Of a stretch of 64,000 bases of DNA, positions 27,822 to 36,339 are shown piece by piece; position 1 is the first letter of the stretch; each line of letters opens with the position of its first letter. Made by a program: the position numbers and the translations under genes. A model generated the notes under the pieces. It was not told the DNA's origin and made no database searches. It saw only the letters and a program-made list of their open reading frames with translations. Source of the DNA: Acetomicrobium hydrogeniformans ATCC BAA-1850 (GTDB taxonomy: Bacteria; Synergistota; Synergistia; Synergistales; Acetomicrobiaceae); assembly GCF_000160455.2 (NCBI RefSeq), contig NZ_ACJX03000001.1, forward strand, positions 1,002,001 through 1,066,000, in the 5' to 3' direction.

Positions 27822-29929
27822 GCCAAACTCCCTTCGAGTTAGCCGGAAGTTTTCGAGTCGGTACGGTGGAGTTCGTTGCTCCAGACGAGATCAGAGTCAG
27901 TCTCGACATCGAGGCACCGGAGTCCGTCGCCCTGAACACTGGCGGACCAAGACCCTTTCCAAGGGTGAATGGCTACCTTCTCATCCCAGTTGACGAAGCA
28001 TTTCTGGTCGGGCAGGTGGAGTGGGTCACGGTCGAACCAGCGCCCTTTCCGAAGCGACGCGGCCTGCAGGACTTCGGGTTGGTGGATCTGCCATATCCGC
28101 TGCGCCGCCTCCGTCTCAACCCGATTGGCACTCTGCGTGCAAAGCCACGCCCCGGCGAATTTGTATTCCGCCGAGGCGCTGATGCGTTGCCTTCGATCGG
28201 TGCCCCTGTCCTCCTCCCCACAGATTTGCAACTGCGGTCAATCGTTGAGTCTGGCGAAAAGAAGCGTGTGTGCATCGGTACAAGCCCTGTGGCGAACGAT
28301 GCAAAAGTATATGTCGATCCGGATCGGCTATTTGGCCGCCACCTCGCCGTACTCGGGAATACAGGCAGCGGCAAATCGTGCTCTGTCGCCGGGCTGATTC
28401 GCTGGAGCATTGAGGCAGCCCAGCGGGAGTGTTCAGGTCGTCCGAACGCCCGTTTTATCATTCTCGACCCTAATGGCGAGTATTCACGGGCGTTTCCGAA
28501 GGACGACGCCACCATTAGCGCGCGCATTTTCAAAGTAAACGCTGGAGAGGGTGAAGAACCGCTCAAGGTGCCTTTGTGGTTCTGGAACAGCGCGGAGTGG
28601 TGCTCGTTCACACAAGCGAGCGCGAAGACTCAGCGGCCTTTGCTCCGGCGCGCTCTGCGAGAGGTTAAGGCGGGCAGGACCGATGTCGCAGCACCGAGCG
28701 AGGAGGAGAAGAAACTTCACCTACGGAGGCGTCTCTCCTCGACGCTGATCACGCTTAGGCGTGACCTACGGTCAAACGCAGTAAAGACCGAGGCAACAAA
28801 GTTCGGGTTTCAGATAGAGGCCATCGTCGCTGACCTTGAGAAGTGGATACCGGACTATCCTGACATACCGCTGACAGCTATCCGCGACGCGGCGAACAGC
28901 GCGCTTGATTCAAGACGCAAAGACGGGGTCGACAAGCAATCAAAGAAGTCGTACGTCTACTTCGTCGCATTCACCGAAGACGAGGTGCAGAGTATCATCT
29001 CGTGCGTAGAGGCCGCATTGACCTATTTGGGCGGAGCTGTCTATCAAGAGGGTCCAGATGAAGACGTTCCGCTGGCATTCAACGGGACGGACTTAGCGGA
29101 CCACTTGGAGATCCTCGCTGAGCAGGAGAACGCCAGCCAGTACCTCGATTTCCTTGTTGCTCGTATCCGAACGTTTCTCGCAGACCCAAGAATGAAGCCG
29201 GTAATCGCTGATACTGAGGGCGTCACGCTCAAACAGTGGCTTGACAATTATATCGGCGGAAACAATACTGAAAGCCACTGCGTTTCCGTCATCGATCTTT
29301 CCCTGGTACCCACCGACGTAGTGCATGTCGTTACGGCCGTAATCGCCCGTATGGTTTTCGAAGCACTGCAACGCTATGTCACGCTCAATCGAGTTGCCCT
29401 TCCAACGGTCCTGGTAATGGAGGAAGCGCACACGTTCATCAAACGATATAACGAAGATTTCGACTTCCAGGATGCGGCAGCCGTCTGTTGCCAGGTCTTC
29501 GAACGCATCGCACGGGAAGGTCGGAAGTTCGGCCTCGGCCTCGTTCTTTCCTCCCAACGCCCATCTGAACTCTCCCCGACGGTCTTATCGCAATGCAATA
29601 CCTTCTTGCTTCATCGCATCAGCAACGACCGCGATCAGGATTTGGTTCATCGTCTCGTGCCGGACAACCTTCGAGGGCTGTTGCGCGAACTTCCATCGCT
29701 GCCGTCCCAACACGCAATTCTATTGGGATGGGCGTCAGAACTGCCGGTTCTAGTCAAGATGCACGACCTGCCTGAAACCCAGCGGCCGCGCTCCGACGAC
29801 CCGGACTTCTGGGATGTGTGGACTGGCAAGAATGAAAAAGGCGAACCTGTAACGCGTAAGATAGACTGGAAGAAGGTTGCAGAGGCCTGGCAGCAAGGTT
29901 CAACTGAAAGAAGTGAGGAAGAGTCATGA
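27818..29929 (+). CDS. HerA-like ATPase (DUF87), partner of SIR2
   Basis: A 703-residue FtsK/HerA-superfamily ATPase. An N-terminal beta-rich HAS-barrel-like domain (about 1-120) precedes the core. Walker A is LGNTGSGKS (179-187), the HerA signature FIILDPNGEYSRAF follows, Walker B is VLVMEEAH (531-538), and the sensor segment GLVLSSQRPSELSPTVLSQC comes after. The protein should form a hexamer that moves along or senses DNA. As the immediate partner of a SIR2 protein (ATGA overlap) it fits the antiphage SIR2-HerA pair rather than the archaeal repair HerA-NurA. It is also coupled by ATGA to hsdS. Confidence 0.9.
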   Translation: MSQTPFELAGSFRVGTVEFVAPDEIRVSLDIEAPESVALNTGGPRPFPRVNGYLLIPVDEAFLVGQVEWVTVEPAPFPKRRGLQDFGLVDLPYPLRRLRLNPIGTLRAKPRPGEFVFRRGADALPSIGAPVLLPTDLQLRSIVESGEKKRVCIGTSPVANDAKVYVDPDRLFGRHLAVLGNTGSGKSCSVAGLIRWSIEAAQRECSGRPNARFIILDPNGEYSRAFPKDDATISARIFKVNAGEGEEPLKVPLWFWNSAEWCSFTQASAKTQRPLLRRALREVKAGRTDVAAPSEEEKKLHLRRRLSSTLITLRRDLRSNAVKTEATKFGFQIEAIVADLEKWIPDYPDIPLTAIRDAANSALDSRRKDGVDKQSKKSYVYFVAFTEDEVQSIISCVEAALTYLGGAVYQEGPDEDVPLAFNGTDLADHLEILAEQENASQYLDFLVARIRTFLADPRMKPVIADTEGVTLKQWLDNYIGGNNTESHCVSVIDLSLVPTDVVHVVTAVIARMVFEALQRYVTLNRVALPTVLVMEEAHTFIKRYNEDFDFQDAAAVCCQVFERIAREGRKFGLGLVLSSQRPSELSPTVLSQCNTFLLHRISNDRDQDLVHRLVPDNLRGLLRELPSLPSQHAILLGWASELPVLVKMHDLPETQRPRSDDPDFWDVWTGKNEKGEPVTRKIDWKKVAEAWQQGSTERSEEES

Positions 29930-31395
29930 TCACCAACCTCAAACCCTACCCCGCCTACAAAGACTCCGGCGTGCCGTGGCTCGGCCATGTGCCGGAGCAT
30001 TGGGAGGTACGGCGAGGCAAGACTCTTTTTCGCTGCATAGACGTGCGATCCCAGACCGGACAGGAAGAGTTACTTACGGTTTCATCTGAGCGTGGGGTTG
30101 TTCCCAGGCGCTCAGCGAATGTAACGATGTTCAAAGCGGAATCCTACGTAGGCTACAAGCTCTGCTGGCCAGATGATCTTGTGATTAACAGCCTGTGGGC
30201 TTGGGCTCGCGGCCTTGGCGTGTCGCCCTATCACGGCATAGTTAGTTCCGCTTATGGCGTGTACCGCTTGCGAAACAGACAGCAAGACAATCCCCGTTTC
30301 ATTCATCAACTTGTACGTTCAACACCATTCCAATGGGAATTGCTGGTCCGCTCCAAAGGGATATGGGTCTCACGCTTGCAACTTACGGACGATGCATTCC
30401 TGGGTGCTTCCTTCCCCATGCCTCCTTCGAATGAACAAACTGCCATCGTCCGCTTCCTCGATTACATCGACCGGCGGATTTGGCGATACATCCGCGCCAA
30501 GCAGAAACTGATCAAACTGCTGGAAGAGTACAAGCAGGCCCTCATCCACCAGGCCGTCACCGGCCAAATCGACGTCCGCACGGGCAAGCCTTACCCTGCC
30601 TACAAAGACTCCGGTGTGGAATGGCTGGGTGAGGTGCCGGAGCATTGGGAAATTAGGCGACTGGGTAGTTCAGTACGTGGTTGTGTGAATGGCGTTTGGG
30701 GTTCAGAACCCAACGGAAAAGATGATCTGCCGTGCGTACGTGTCGCGGATTTCGATAGATCTCGACTTCGCGTGCACCTTGACAAGCCAACGATGCGAGC
30801 AATCAGTTCCAGCGATCGAGTCCGTCGCCTTTTGGAGCCAGGTGATCTGCTTTTAGAAAAGTCCGGAGGGGGTGATCTACAACCTGTCGGAAGGGTGGTC
30901 TTGTATGATCATCCGACTGTAGCAGTCACCTCGAACTTCATCGCTCGCATGCCAGTCGAAAATGGATACGACTCGATTTACCTAACGTATCTGCACGCAG
31001 CGTTGTATTCGATCGAGCTCAACGTTCGTTCAATCAAGCAAACCACGGGGATTCAAAACCTGGATTCGAGGACCTACCTTAGTGAACTGGTCGCTTTCCC
31101 GCCTCTCCCCGAACAAACTGCCATCGTCGAATACCTCGACACCCAGACGGCAAAGATCGACGCTGCCATCTCCGCCGCTCGCAGCGAAATTGATCTTCTG
31201 CGCGAATACCGCACCCGCTTGATCGCCGATGTGGTAACCGGTAAAGTGGATGTGCGCGAGGTCGCAGCACGGTTGCCGGAGGAGCCGCCTGAGGAGGAGG
31301 CTGAATCGATGGACGCCGACGTGATGGCTAAAGATGAGACGACAGATGAAGAAGTCGGCACCGAGACCGTTGAAGAAGAGGAGGTTGAACCATGA
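29926..31395 (+). CDS. hsdS: Type I restriction-modification specificity subunit HsdS
   Basis: A 489-residue protein with two target-recognition domains (about 15-165 and 230-390). They are separated by conserved coiled-coil spacers (RIWRYIRAKQKLIKLLEEYK and AAISAARSEIDLLREYRTRL). Each half opens with nearly the same motif, KPYPAYKDSGV followed by WLG-x-VPEHWE, showing internal duplication. The LIHQAVTGQIDVRTG and LIADVVTGKVDVRE segments close each half. It defines the bipartite DNA target of the HsdM/HsdR complex; the sequence recognised cannot be read out. The acidic C-terminal tail (EEPPEEEAESM to the end) is unusual. Start and stop overlap neighbours by ATGA. Confidence 0.95.
   Translation: MITNLKPYPAYKDSGVPWLGHVPEHWEVRRGKTLFRCIDVRSQTGQEELLTVSSERGVVPRRSANVTMFKAESYVGYKLCWPDDLVINSLWAWARGLGVSPYHGIVSSAYGVYRLRNRQQDNPRFIHQLVRSTPFQWELLVRSKGIWVSRLQLTDDAFLGASFPMPPSNEQTAIVRFLDYIDRRIWRYIRAKQKLIKLLEEYKQALIHQAVTGQIDVRTGKPYPAYKDSGVEWLGEVPEHWEIRRLGSSVRGCVNGVWGSEPNGKDDLPCVRVADFDRSRLRVHLDKPTMRAISSSDRVRRLLEPGDLLLEKSGGGDLQPVGRVVLYDHPTVAVTSNFIARMPVENGYDSIYLTYLHAALYSIELNVRSIKQTTGIQNLDSRTYLSELVAFPPLPEQTAIVEYLDTQTAKIDAAISAARSEIDLLREYRTRLIADVVTGKVDVREVAARLPEEPPEEEAESMDADVMAKDETTDEEVGTETVEEEEVEP
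29941..30015 (+). repeat. Internal direct repeat of hsdS (second copy 30586-30660)
   Basis: The two 75-bp segments, 645 bp apart, share long identical runs (for example GCCTACAAAGACTCCGG and GTGCCGGAGCATTGGGA). Such repeats in hsdS allow domain exchange and unequal recombination of specificity domains. Confidence 0.85.
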
Positions 31396-34394
31396 AGCCC
31401 ACCGACACCAGCGAAGCCGGGCTTGAGAGCCTAATCTGCCGGGCTCTGACCGGCAGTGAATGTGTAACCCGACCTGCCGGCACTCCGACATTCGTAGCCG
31501 AGCTGCCGGCACCTTATGGCGGTGTGGGTTGGCTGCCCGGCGACCCGGCCGATTACGACCGCGAGTACTGCGTCGATCTGGTTCAGCTCGCGGCGTTTCT
31601 GCGCACCACACAGCCCGAGGTCGCCGAAGCGCTCGACCTGGATAACGACAGCCCCACGCGGCGCAAGTTTCTGACGCGTCTTCAGGGCGAAGTGAGCAAG
31701 CGCGGGGTGGTGGACGTGCTGAGAGGCGGCATCCAGCACGGGCCTTACCGCATCGAGCTCTTCTACGGCACTCCTTCCCCCGGAAACGAGCAGGCGCGGG
31801 CGCTCTATGAGCAGAACCGCTTTACCGTCACGCGCCAGCTGCGCTACAGCCGCGACGAGTTGCAACGGGCGCTGGACCTGGTGCTCTTTATCAACGGCCT
31901 GCCGGTTTTCACTTTCGAGCTCAAAAACCGCCTCACCAAACAGACGGTGCACGGCGCCATCGAGCAGTACAAACGTAACCGCAACCCGCGCGAGAAACTA
32001 TTTGAATTGGGCCGCTGCGTGGCGCACTTCGCCATGGACGAAAACGAGGTGTGGTTCTGCACCCACCTTCAGGGCAAGGCGTCGTGGTTTCTGCCTTTCA
32101 ACAAAGGCTACAACGACGGCGCGGGCAATCCTCCCAACCCGCAGGGGCTCAAGATTGATTACCTGTGGCGGGAGATACTCACCCGCGAGAGTCTGACCGA
32201 CATCCTCGAAAACTACGCTCAACTCATAGAGGAGAAAGACCTCAAGACCGGCAAGAAACGGCGACGGCAGATCTTCCCCCGCTATCACCAGCTCGACGTG
32301 GTGCGAAAACTCTTGGCGGACGCGGCGGCGCACGGCGTGGGCCGCCGCTACCTTATCCAACATTCTGCCGGCAGCGGCAAGTCCAACTCCATCGCCTGGC
32401 TGGCCCACCAGCTGATCGGTCTCGCGAAGGACGGAAGACCTGTTTTCGATTCCATTATCGTGGTGACCGACCGTCGTATTCTGGACCAGCAGATCCGGGA
32501 TACGGTCAAGCAGTTTGCCCAGGTGAGTGCCACGGTAGGGCACGCCGAACATTCTGGCGACTTGCGGCGGTTTATAGAGAGCGGCAAGAAGATCATTATC
32601 ACGACACTGCAAAAGTTCCCGTTCATCCTCGACGAAATCGGCAACGAGCACCGCGGGCGACGTTTTGCCATCATTATCGACGAGGCGCATTCAAGCCAGG
32701 GCGGCCGCACCTCAGCCAAGATGAGCATGGCCTTGTCGGAGGCCGGTGCAGAGGAGGAAGACGAAACCTTCGAAGATCAGATCAACCGGCTAATGGAGGC
32801 CAGGAAGCTTTTGCCGAACGCCAGCTACTTCGCCTTCACCGCCACCCCTAAGAACAAAACGTTGGAGATGTTTGGTGAACCCGAGCCGCAGCCCGACGGA
32901 ACGGTTAAACACAGGCCGTTTCATAGCTATACCATGAAACAGGCAATCCAGGAAGGGTTCATCCTGGATGTGTTGGCCAACTACACACCGGTCAAGAGCT
33001 ACTATAGGCTTATCAAGACCATCGAAGACGACCCTGAATTTGACGTCAAGAAGGCGCAAAAGAAGCTGCGCCGCTTCGTGGAGGGGCATGAGCACGCCAT
33101 CCGGCTCAAGGCCGAGATCATGGTGGATCACTTTCATGAGCAGGTGATCGCCAAGGGCAAGATCGGCGGCCAGGCGCGGGCCATGGTGGTGACCGGCAGC
33201 ATCGAGCGAGCTATTCAGTACTTCCATGCCTTCAGGGCGTACCTTGCCGAGCACAAGAGCCCTTACCGTGCCATTGTCGCTTTCTCGGGCGAGCACGAGT
33301 ATGGCGGTCAACAGGTCACCGAGGCCAGCCTTAACGGTTTTCCCTCGAACCAGATCGCCGACAAGATCCGGGAGGAGCCGTATCGGTTTTTGATCTGCGC
33401 CGATAAGTTCCAGACCGGCTATGACGAGCCGCTCCTGCACACAATGTACGTGGACAAGGTACTCTCCGGGGTCAAGGCGGTACAGACACTTTCGCGACTC
33501 AACCGCGCCCACCCACAGAAGCACGACACCTTCGTCCTCGATTTCGTCAACGACCCGGAGACGATCCGAAAGGCCTTCGAGCCCTACTACCGGACGACCA
33601 TCCTCGCCGACGAGACCGACCCGAACAAGCTACATGACCTCAAAGCGGACCTCGACGCTTATCAGGTATACGCTCCCAAGCAGGTAGACGATCTTGTTCG
33701 GCTCTACCTGAGCGGGGCCGACCGCGACCAGCTCGACCCGATCCTCGACGCCTGCGTCGCCACCTACATGGAGCATCTCGACGAGGACGGTCAGGTCGAC
33801 TTCAAGGGCAAAACCAAGGCGTTTCTGCGAACCTATAACTTTTTGTCTTCGATCCTGCCCTACACCAACGCCGAGTGGGAGAAGCTATCGATCTTTCTCA
33901 ACTTTCTGGTACCCAAGCTGCCGGCGCCGAAAGAGGAAGACCTCTCAAAGGGCATCCTCGAGGCGATCGACATGGACAGCTACCGGGTCGAAAAGCAGAC
34001 GACCATGAGGATCGCGCTTTCCGATGCGGATGCCGAGATCGAACCGGTGCCCACGGCGGGCGGCGGACACAAACCCGAACCGGAGCTCGATCGTCTCTCG
34101 AACATCATCAAGGCTTTCAATGATCAGTTCGGCAACATCCCCTGGACCGACGCCGACCGGGTGCGCAAACTGATCACCGAGGAGATCCCTGCACGCGTAG
34201 CGGCCGACACCGCCTACCAGAATGCCCGCAAGTACTCTGACAAACAGAACGCGCGCATCGAGCACGACAAGGCGCTGGCCCGCGTCATGACGGGGTTGCT
34301 TCAGGATGATACGGAGCTCTTTAAGCAGTTCAGCGACAACGAAGGTTTTCGACGCTGGCTAACCGATACGGTGTTTGCTTTGACCTTTGAATAA
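31392..34394 (+). CDS. hsdR: Type I restriction endonuclease/translocase subunit HsdR
   Basis: A 1000-residue protein. The N-terminal nuclease domain has the PD-(D/E)XK-type core around LPVFTFELKNR, followed by AIEQYKRNRNPREKLF. The superfamily 2 motor follows: Walker A HSAGSGKSN, DEAH box (IIIDEAHSSQGG), motif III FAFTATPKNKTLEMFG, and motif VI-type QTLSRLNRAHP. The C-terminal helical domain binds the methyltransferase core. It cuts unmodified DNA after translocation. It is the last gene of the operon, starting with an ATGA overlap on hsdS. All motifs look intact, so the restriction system should be active. Confidence 0.95.
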   Translation: MKPTDTSEAGLESLICRALTGSECVTRPAGTPTFVAELPAPYGGVGWLPGDPADYDREYCVDLVQLAAFLRTTQPEVAEALDLDNDSPTRRKFLTRLQGEVSKRGVVDVLRGGIQHGPYRIELFYGTPSPGNEQARALYEQNRFTVTRQLRYSRDELQRALDLVLFINGLPVFTFELKNRLTKQTVHGAIEQYKRNRNPREKLFELGRCVAHFAMDENEVWFCTHLQGKASWFLPFNKGYNDGAGNPPNPQGLKIDYLWREILTRESLTDILENYAQLIEEKDLKTGKKRRRQIFPRYHQLDVVRKLLADAAAHGVGRRYLIQHSAGSGKSNSIAWLAHQLIGLAKDGRPVFDSIIVVTDRRILDQQIRDTVKQFAQVSATVGHAEHSGDLRRFIESGKKIIITTLQKFPFILDEIGNEHRGRRFAIIIDEAHSSQGGRTSAKMSMALSEAGAEEEDETFEDQINRLMEARKLLPNASYFAFTATPKNKTLEMFGEPEPQPDGTVKHRPFHSYTMKQAIQEGFILDVLANYTPVKSYYRLIKTIEDDPEFDVKKAQKKLRRFVEGHEHAIRLKAEIMVDHFHEQVIAKGKIGGQARAMVVTGSIERAIQYFHAFRAYLAEHKSPYRAIVAFSGEHEYGGQQVTEASLNGFPSNQIADKIREEPYRFLICADKFQTGYDEPLLHTMYVDKVLSGVKAVQTLSRLNRAHPQKHDTFVLDFVNDPETIRKAFEPYYRTTILADETDPNKLHDLKADLDAYQVYAPKQVDDLVRLYLSGADRDQLDPILDACVATYMEHLDEDGQVDFKGKTKAFLRTYNFLSSILPYTNAEWEKLSIFLNFLVPKLPAPKEEDLSKGILEAIDMDSYRVEKQTTMRIALSDADAEIEPVPTAGGGHKPEPELDRLSNIIKAFNDQFGNIPWTDADRVRKLITEEIPARVAADTAYQNARKYSDKQNARIEHDKALARVMTGLLQDDTELFKQFSDNEGFRRWLTDTVFALTFE

Positions 34395-34648
34395 GACGAT
34401 GCCGACAGTCCGGCACATCTTGAGCCATATTTCCCTGGTTCATCTGGTTTCGGTTTCCGGGCGGCTCGATGTGCTGCGACATGGCCTTGACCAGAACTTG
34501 ATCATGCTCCGTAAGGGAAGCCTGCCAGGCGCGAAAGAAGGCGAATCATGAAGCTCATGGCGACATTGGACCTGTGGTACGGTTGTGTATCCCGACACCC
34601 ATTAGTAAATGACTTTCAGGCGGGCAGACAAGTCAGGGCAGTAAAGGT
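34395..34648. other. Gap at the right end of the defence island
   Basis: About 250 bp between hsdR and the native ABC operon. It contains two tiny overlapping plus-strand frames, 34399-34551 (50 residues, MPTVRHILSHISLVHL...) and one beginning near 34549. I recognise neither. No terminator-like hairpin with a T run was found after hsdR. The island boundary probably lies here. Confidence 0.4.
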
Positions 34649-35572
34649 TTAAAAGTACAAGAAGCAGGCCACGCTTCTGTCGTCTCCGATTTTCTTTAGG
34701 GGAGGAAGAGCGTGGCATCTGTCCGATGCATAGGGACATAGGGAGAAATAGGGGCAGCCTTTCCAGTGAGGAGGAAGGGGCCTTCTTTTCGTCTTTATCT
34801 CGATTGGCTTTCCAAGCCTTGGAAGAGCCGCGGAAAGCGCCATGGTGTAGGGGTGGAGAGGATCTTTCAGGAGGGGGGCGGTATGGCCTGTTTCACACAT
34901 GTGACCCCTATAAAGGACAATCCCCCGTTCGGCGATGGCCTTGGCCAGTAAGAGATCGTGGGTGACGAAGATCAGAGACATGCCTCTTCGGTGGTGTCCT
35001 CTTATCAGATTGACCAGATCCATGCGCGTTGATGCATCCTGCATGGAAGTGGGTTCGTCAGCGAAAAGCAGCTTCGGATCCGTTACAAGGGCACGGGCCA
35101 ACATTATCCTCTGGCGCTGGCCACCCGAAAAACCCTGGATCAATTTTCTGTTCCATAGGGTTTCTCCTATGCCCAAAGATGACAAAAGCTTCTTTGCCCT
35201 CTCCCGTCCTGTCTTTTTGACGTTTAATCGGGTAATTACAAGCGGCTCCGTTACAGCTTGAAGGGCAGTAAGGGTTGGCGGTAGACCTCCGAAGGGATCC
35301 TGGGGTATGTAGCTGCAAGCTCTTCTTATCTCCCGAAGCTCTTCGTCGTCGACTTCATCCAAATATTTGTCGAAGAGGCGCACCCTTCCGCTGGTGGGTT
35401 CAATAAGGCCTAGGAGGATTCGTAACATCGAAGTCTTGCCGCTCCCTGATTCTCCTATAAAGGCGATGCTTCCGCCTCTTTGTATGGAAAATGAGACGCC
35501 GGAAAGGGCATAATTTTTTTCTTTGTCGAAGGCAAGGGTCACATTTTCCGCCGAAACTATCTCTTCTTTCAA
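34649..35572 (-). CDS. Oligopeptide/dipeptide ABC transporter ATP-binding protein (DppF/OppF type)
   Basis: A 307-residue ATPase. Walker A is GESGSGKTSM, the signature is FSGGQRQRIMLARAL, and Walker B is LLFADEPTSMQDASTRMDL. The C-terminal oligopeptide-type extension contains a Cys-rich segment (CPYFSLCPYASDRC) as in the Opp/Dpp family. The TTG start overlaps the upstream ATPase stop (TTGA). It is the last gene of the five-gene importer operon. A Met replaces the usual Ala/Gly-Leu pattern after DEPTS, a minor variation. Substrate class is inferred from family only. Confidence 0.9.
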   Translation of the reverse strand: MKEEIVSAENVTLAFDKEKNYALSGVSFSIQRGGSIAFIGESGSGKTSMLRILLGLIEPTSGRVRLFDKYLDEVDDEELREIRRACSYIPQDPFGGLPPTLTALQAVTEPLVITRLNVKKTGRERAKKLLSSLGIGETLWNRKLIQGFSGGQRQRIMLARALVTDPKLLFADEPTSMQDASTRMDLVNLIRGHHRRGMSLIFVTHDLLLAKAIAERGIVLYRGHMCETGHTAPLLKDPLHPYTMALSAALPRLGKPIEIKTKRRPLPPHWKGCPYFSLCPYASDRCHALPPLKKIGDDRSVACFLYF

Positions 35573-36339
35573 TGTTCTTCCTCCATTGTGCGCAGGGATC
35601 TGATCAGAGAAGCCGTATGGGGGTGCTTTGGATCGTTAATTATTCTATCCCTTTCGGCGGTCTCCACGATTCGGCTTCTGTGCATAACTGATATTTTATT
35701 GGCAATGGAGGCGGCCAGGGCCAAATCATGGGTTACCATCAACATGCCCATATTGCGTGCCTTCACTATTCTTTTGAGGAGATCTATTATCTCAGCTTGC
35801 GTTATGACGTCCAGGGCGGTGGTCGGTTCGTCCGCCAGCAAATAATCGGGGCTGCAACATAGAGCCATCGCAATAGCGCAGCGCTGTTTTTGGCCCCCCG
35901 ACATCTCGTGAGGAAATCTACGGAGAAACTTTCGATCCAAGCCCACTTCCTCCAGAAGTTCGCCTGCCCTGGCCGCTGCGTCTGTCTCCTTCATATTCAG
36001 ATGTTCTTGCATTGCCTCGACGAACTGTCTTTCCATCGCCAAGACAGGAGTGAAGGAGTTCATCGAACCTTGAAGCACCAAAGATACCTTCTTCCATCTG
36101 AATTGTCTTTTCCTGTCGTGGGGAAGGCTCAAGAAGTTCATGCCGTCTAAAAAGACTTCACCCGATGTCTTGGATCCTCTGGGCAAAAGGGCAAGGGATG
36201 CGTAAAGGAGGCTGCTTTTGCCGCTGCCCGATTCTCCTACCAGCGCCACTATCTCACCGGGTGAAAGCATTAGATTGGCGTCTGTAACGGCCTTGATGCC
36301 GTTGGGGTAGGTAACGCTTAAATGGCTAATCTCCATCAT
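35569..36339 (-). CDS. Oligopeptide/dipeptide ABC transporter ATP-binding protein (DppD/OppD type)
   Basis: A 256-residue ATPase. Walker A is GESGSGKSSL, the signature is MSGGQKQRCAIAMAL, and Walker B is YLLADEPTTALDV. It ends soon after the ABC core (HTASLIRSL), lacking most of the extra C-terminal oligopeptide domain of classical DppD. The start ATG at 36339 makes an ATGA overlap with the upstream permease; the frame itself is open to 36510 inside that permease gene and should not be read as coding there. It acts as one half of the ATPase heterodimer. Confidence 0.9.
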   Translation of the reverse strand: MMEISHLSVTYPNGIKAVTDANLMLSPGEIVALVGESGSGKSSLLYASLALLPRGSKTSGEVFLDGMNFLSLPHDRKRQFRWKKVSLVLQGSMNSFTPVLAMERQFVEAMQEHLNMKETDAAARAGELLEEVGLDRKFLRRFPHEMSGGQKQRCAIAMALCCSPDYLLADEPTTALDVITQAEIIDLLKRIVKARNMGMLMVTHDLALAASIANKISVMHRSRIVETAERDRIINDPKHPHTASLIRSLRTMEEEH

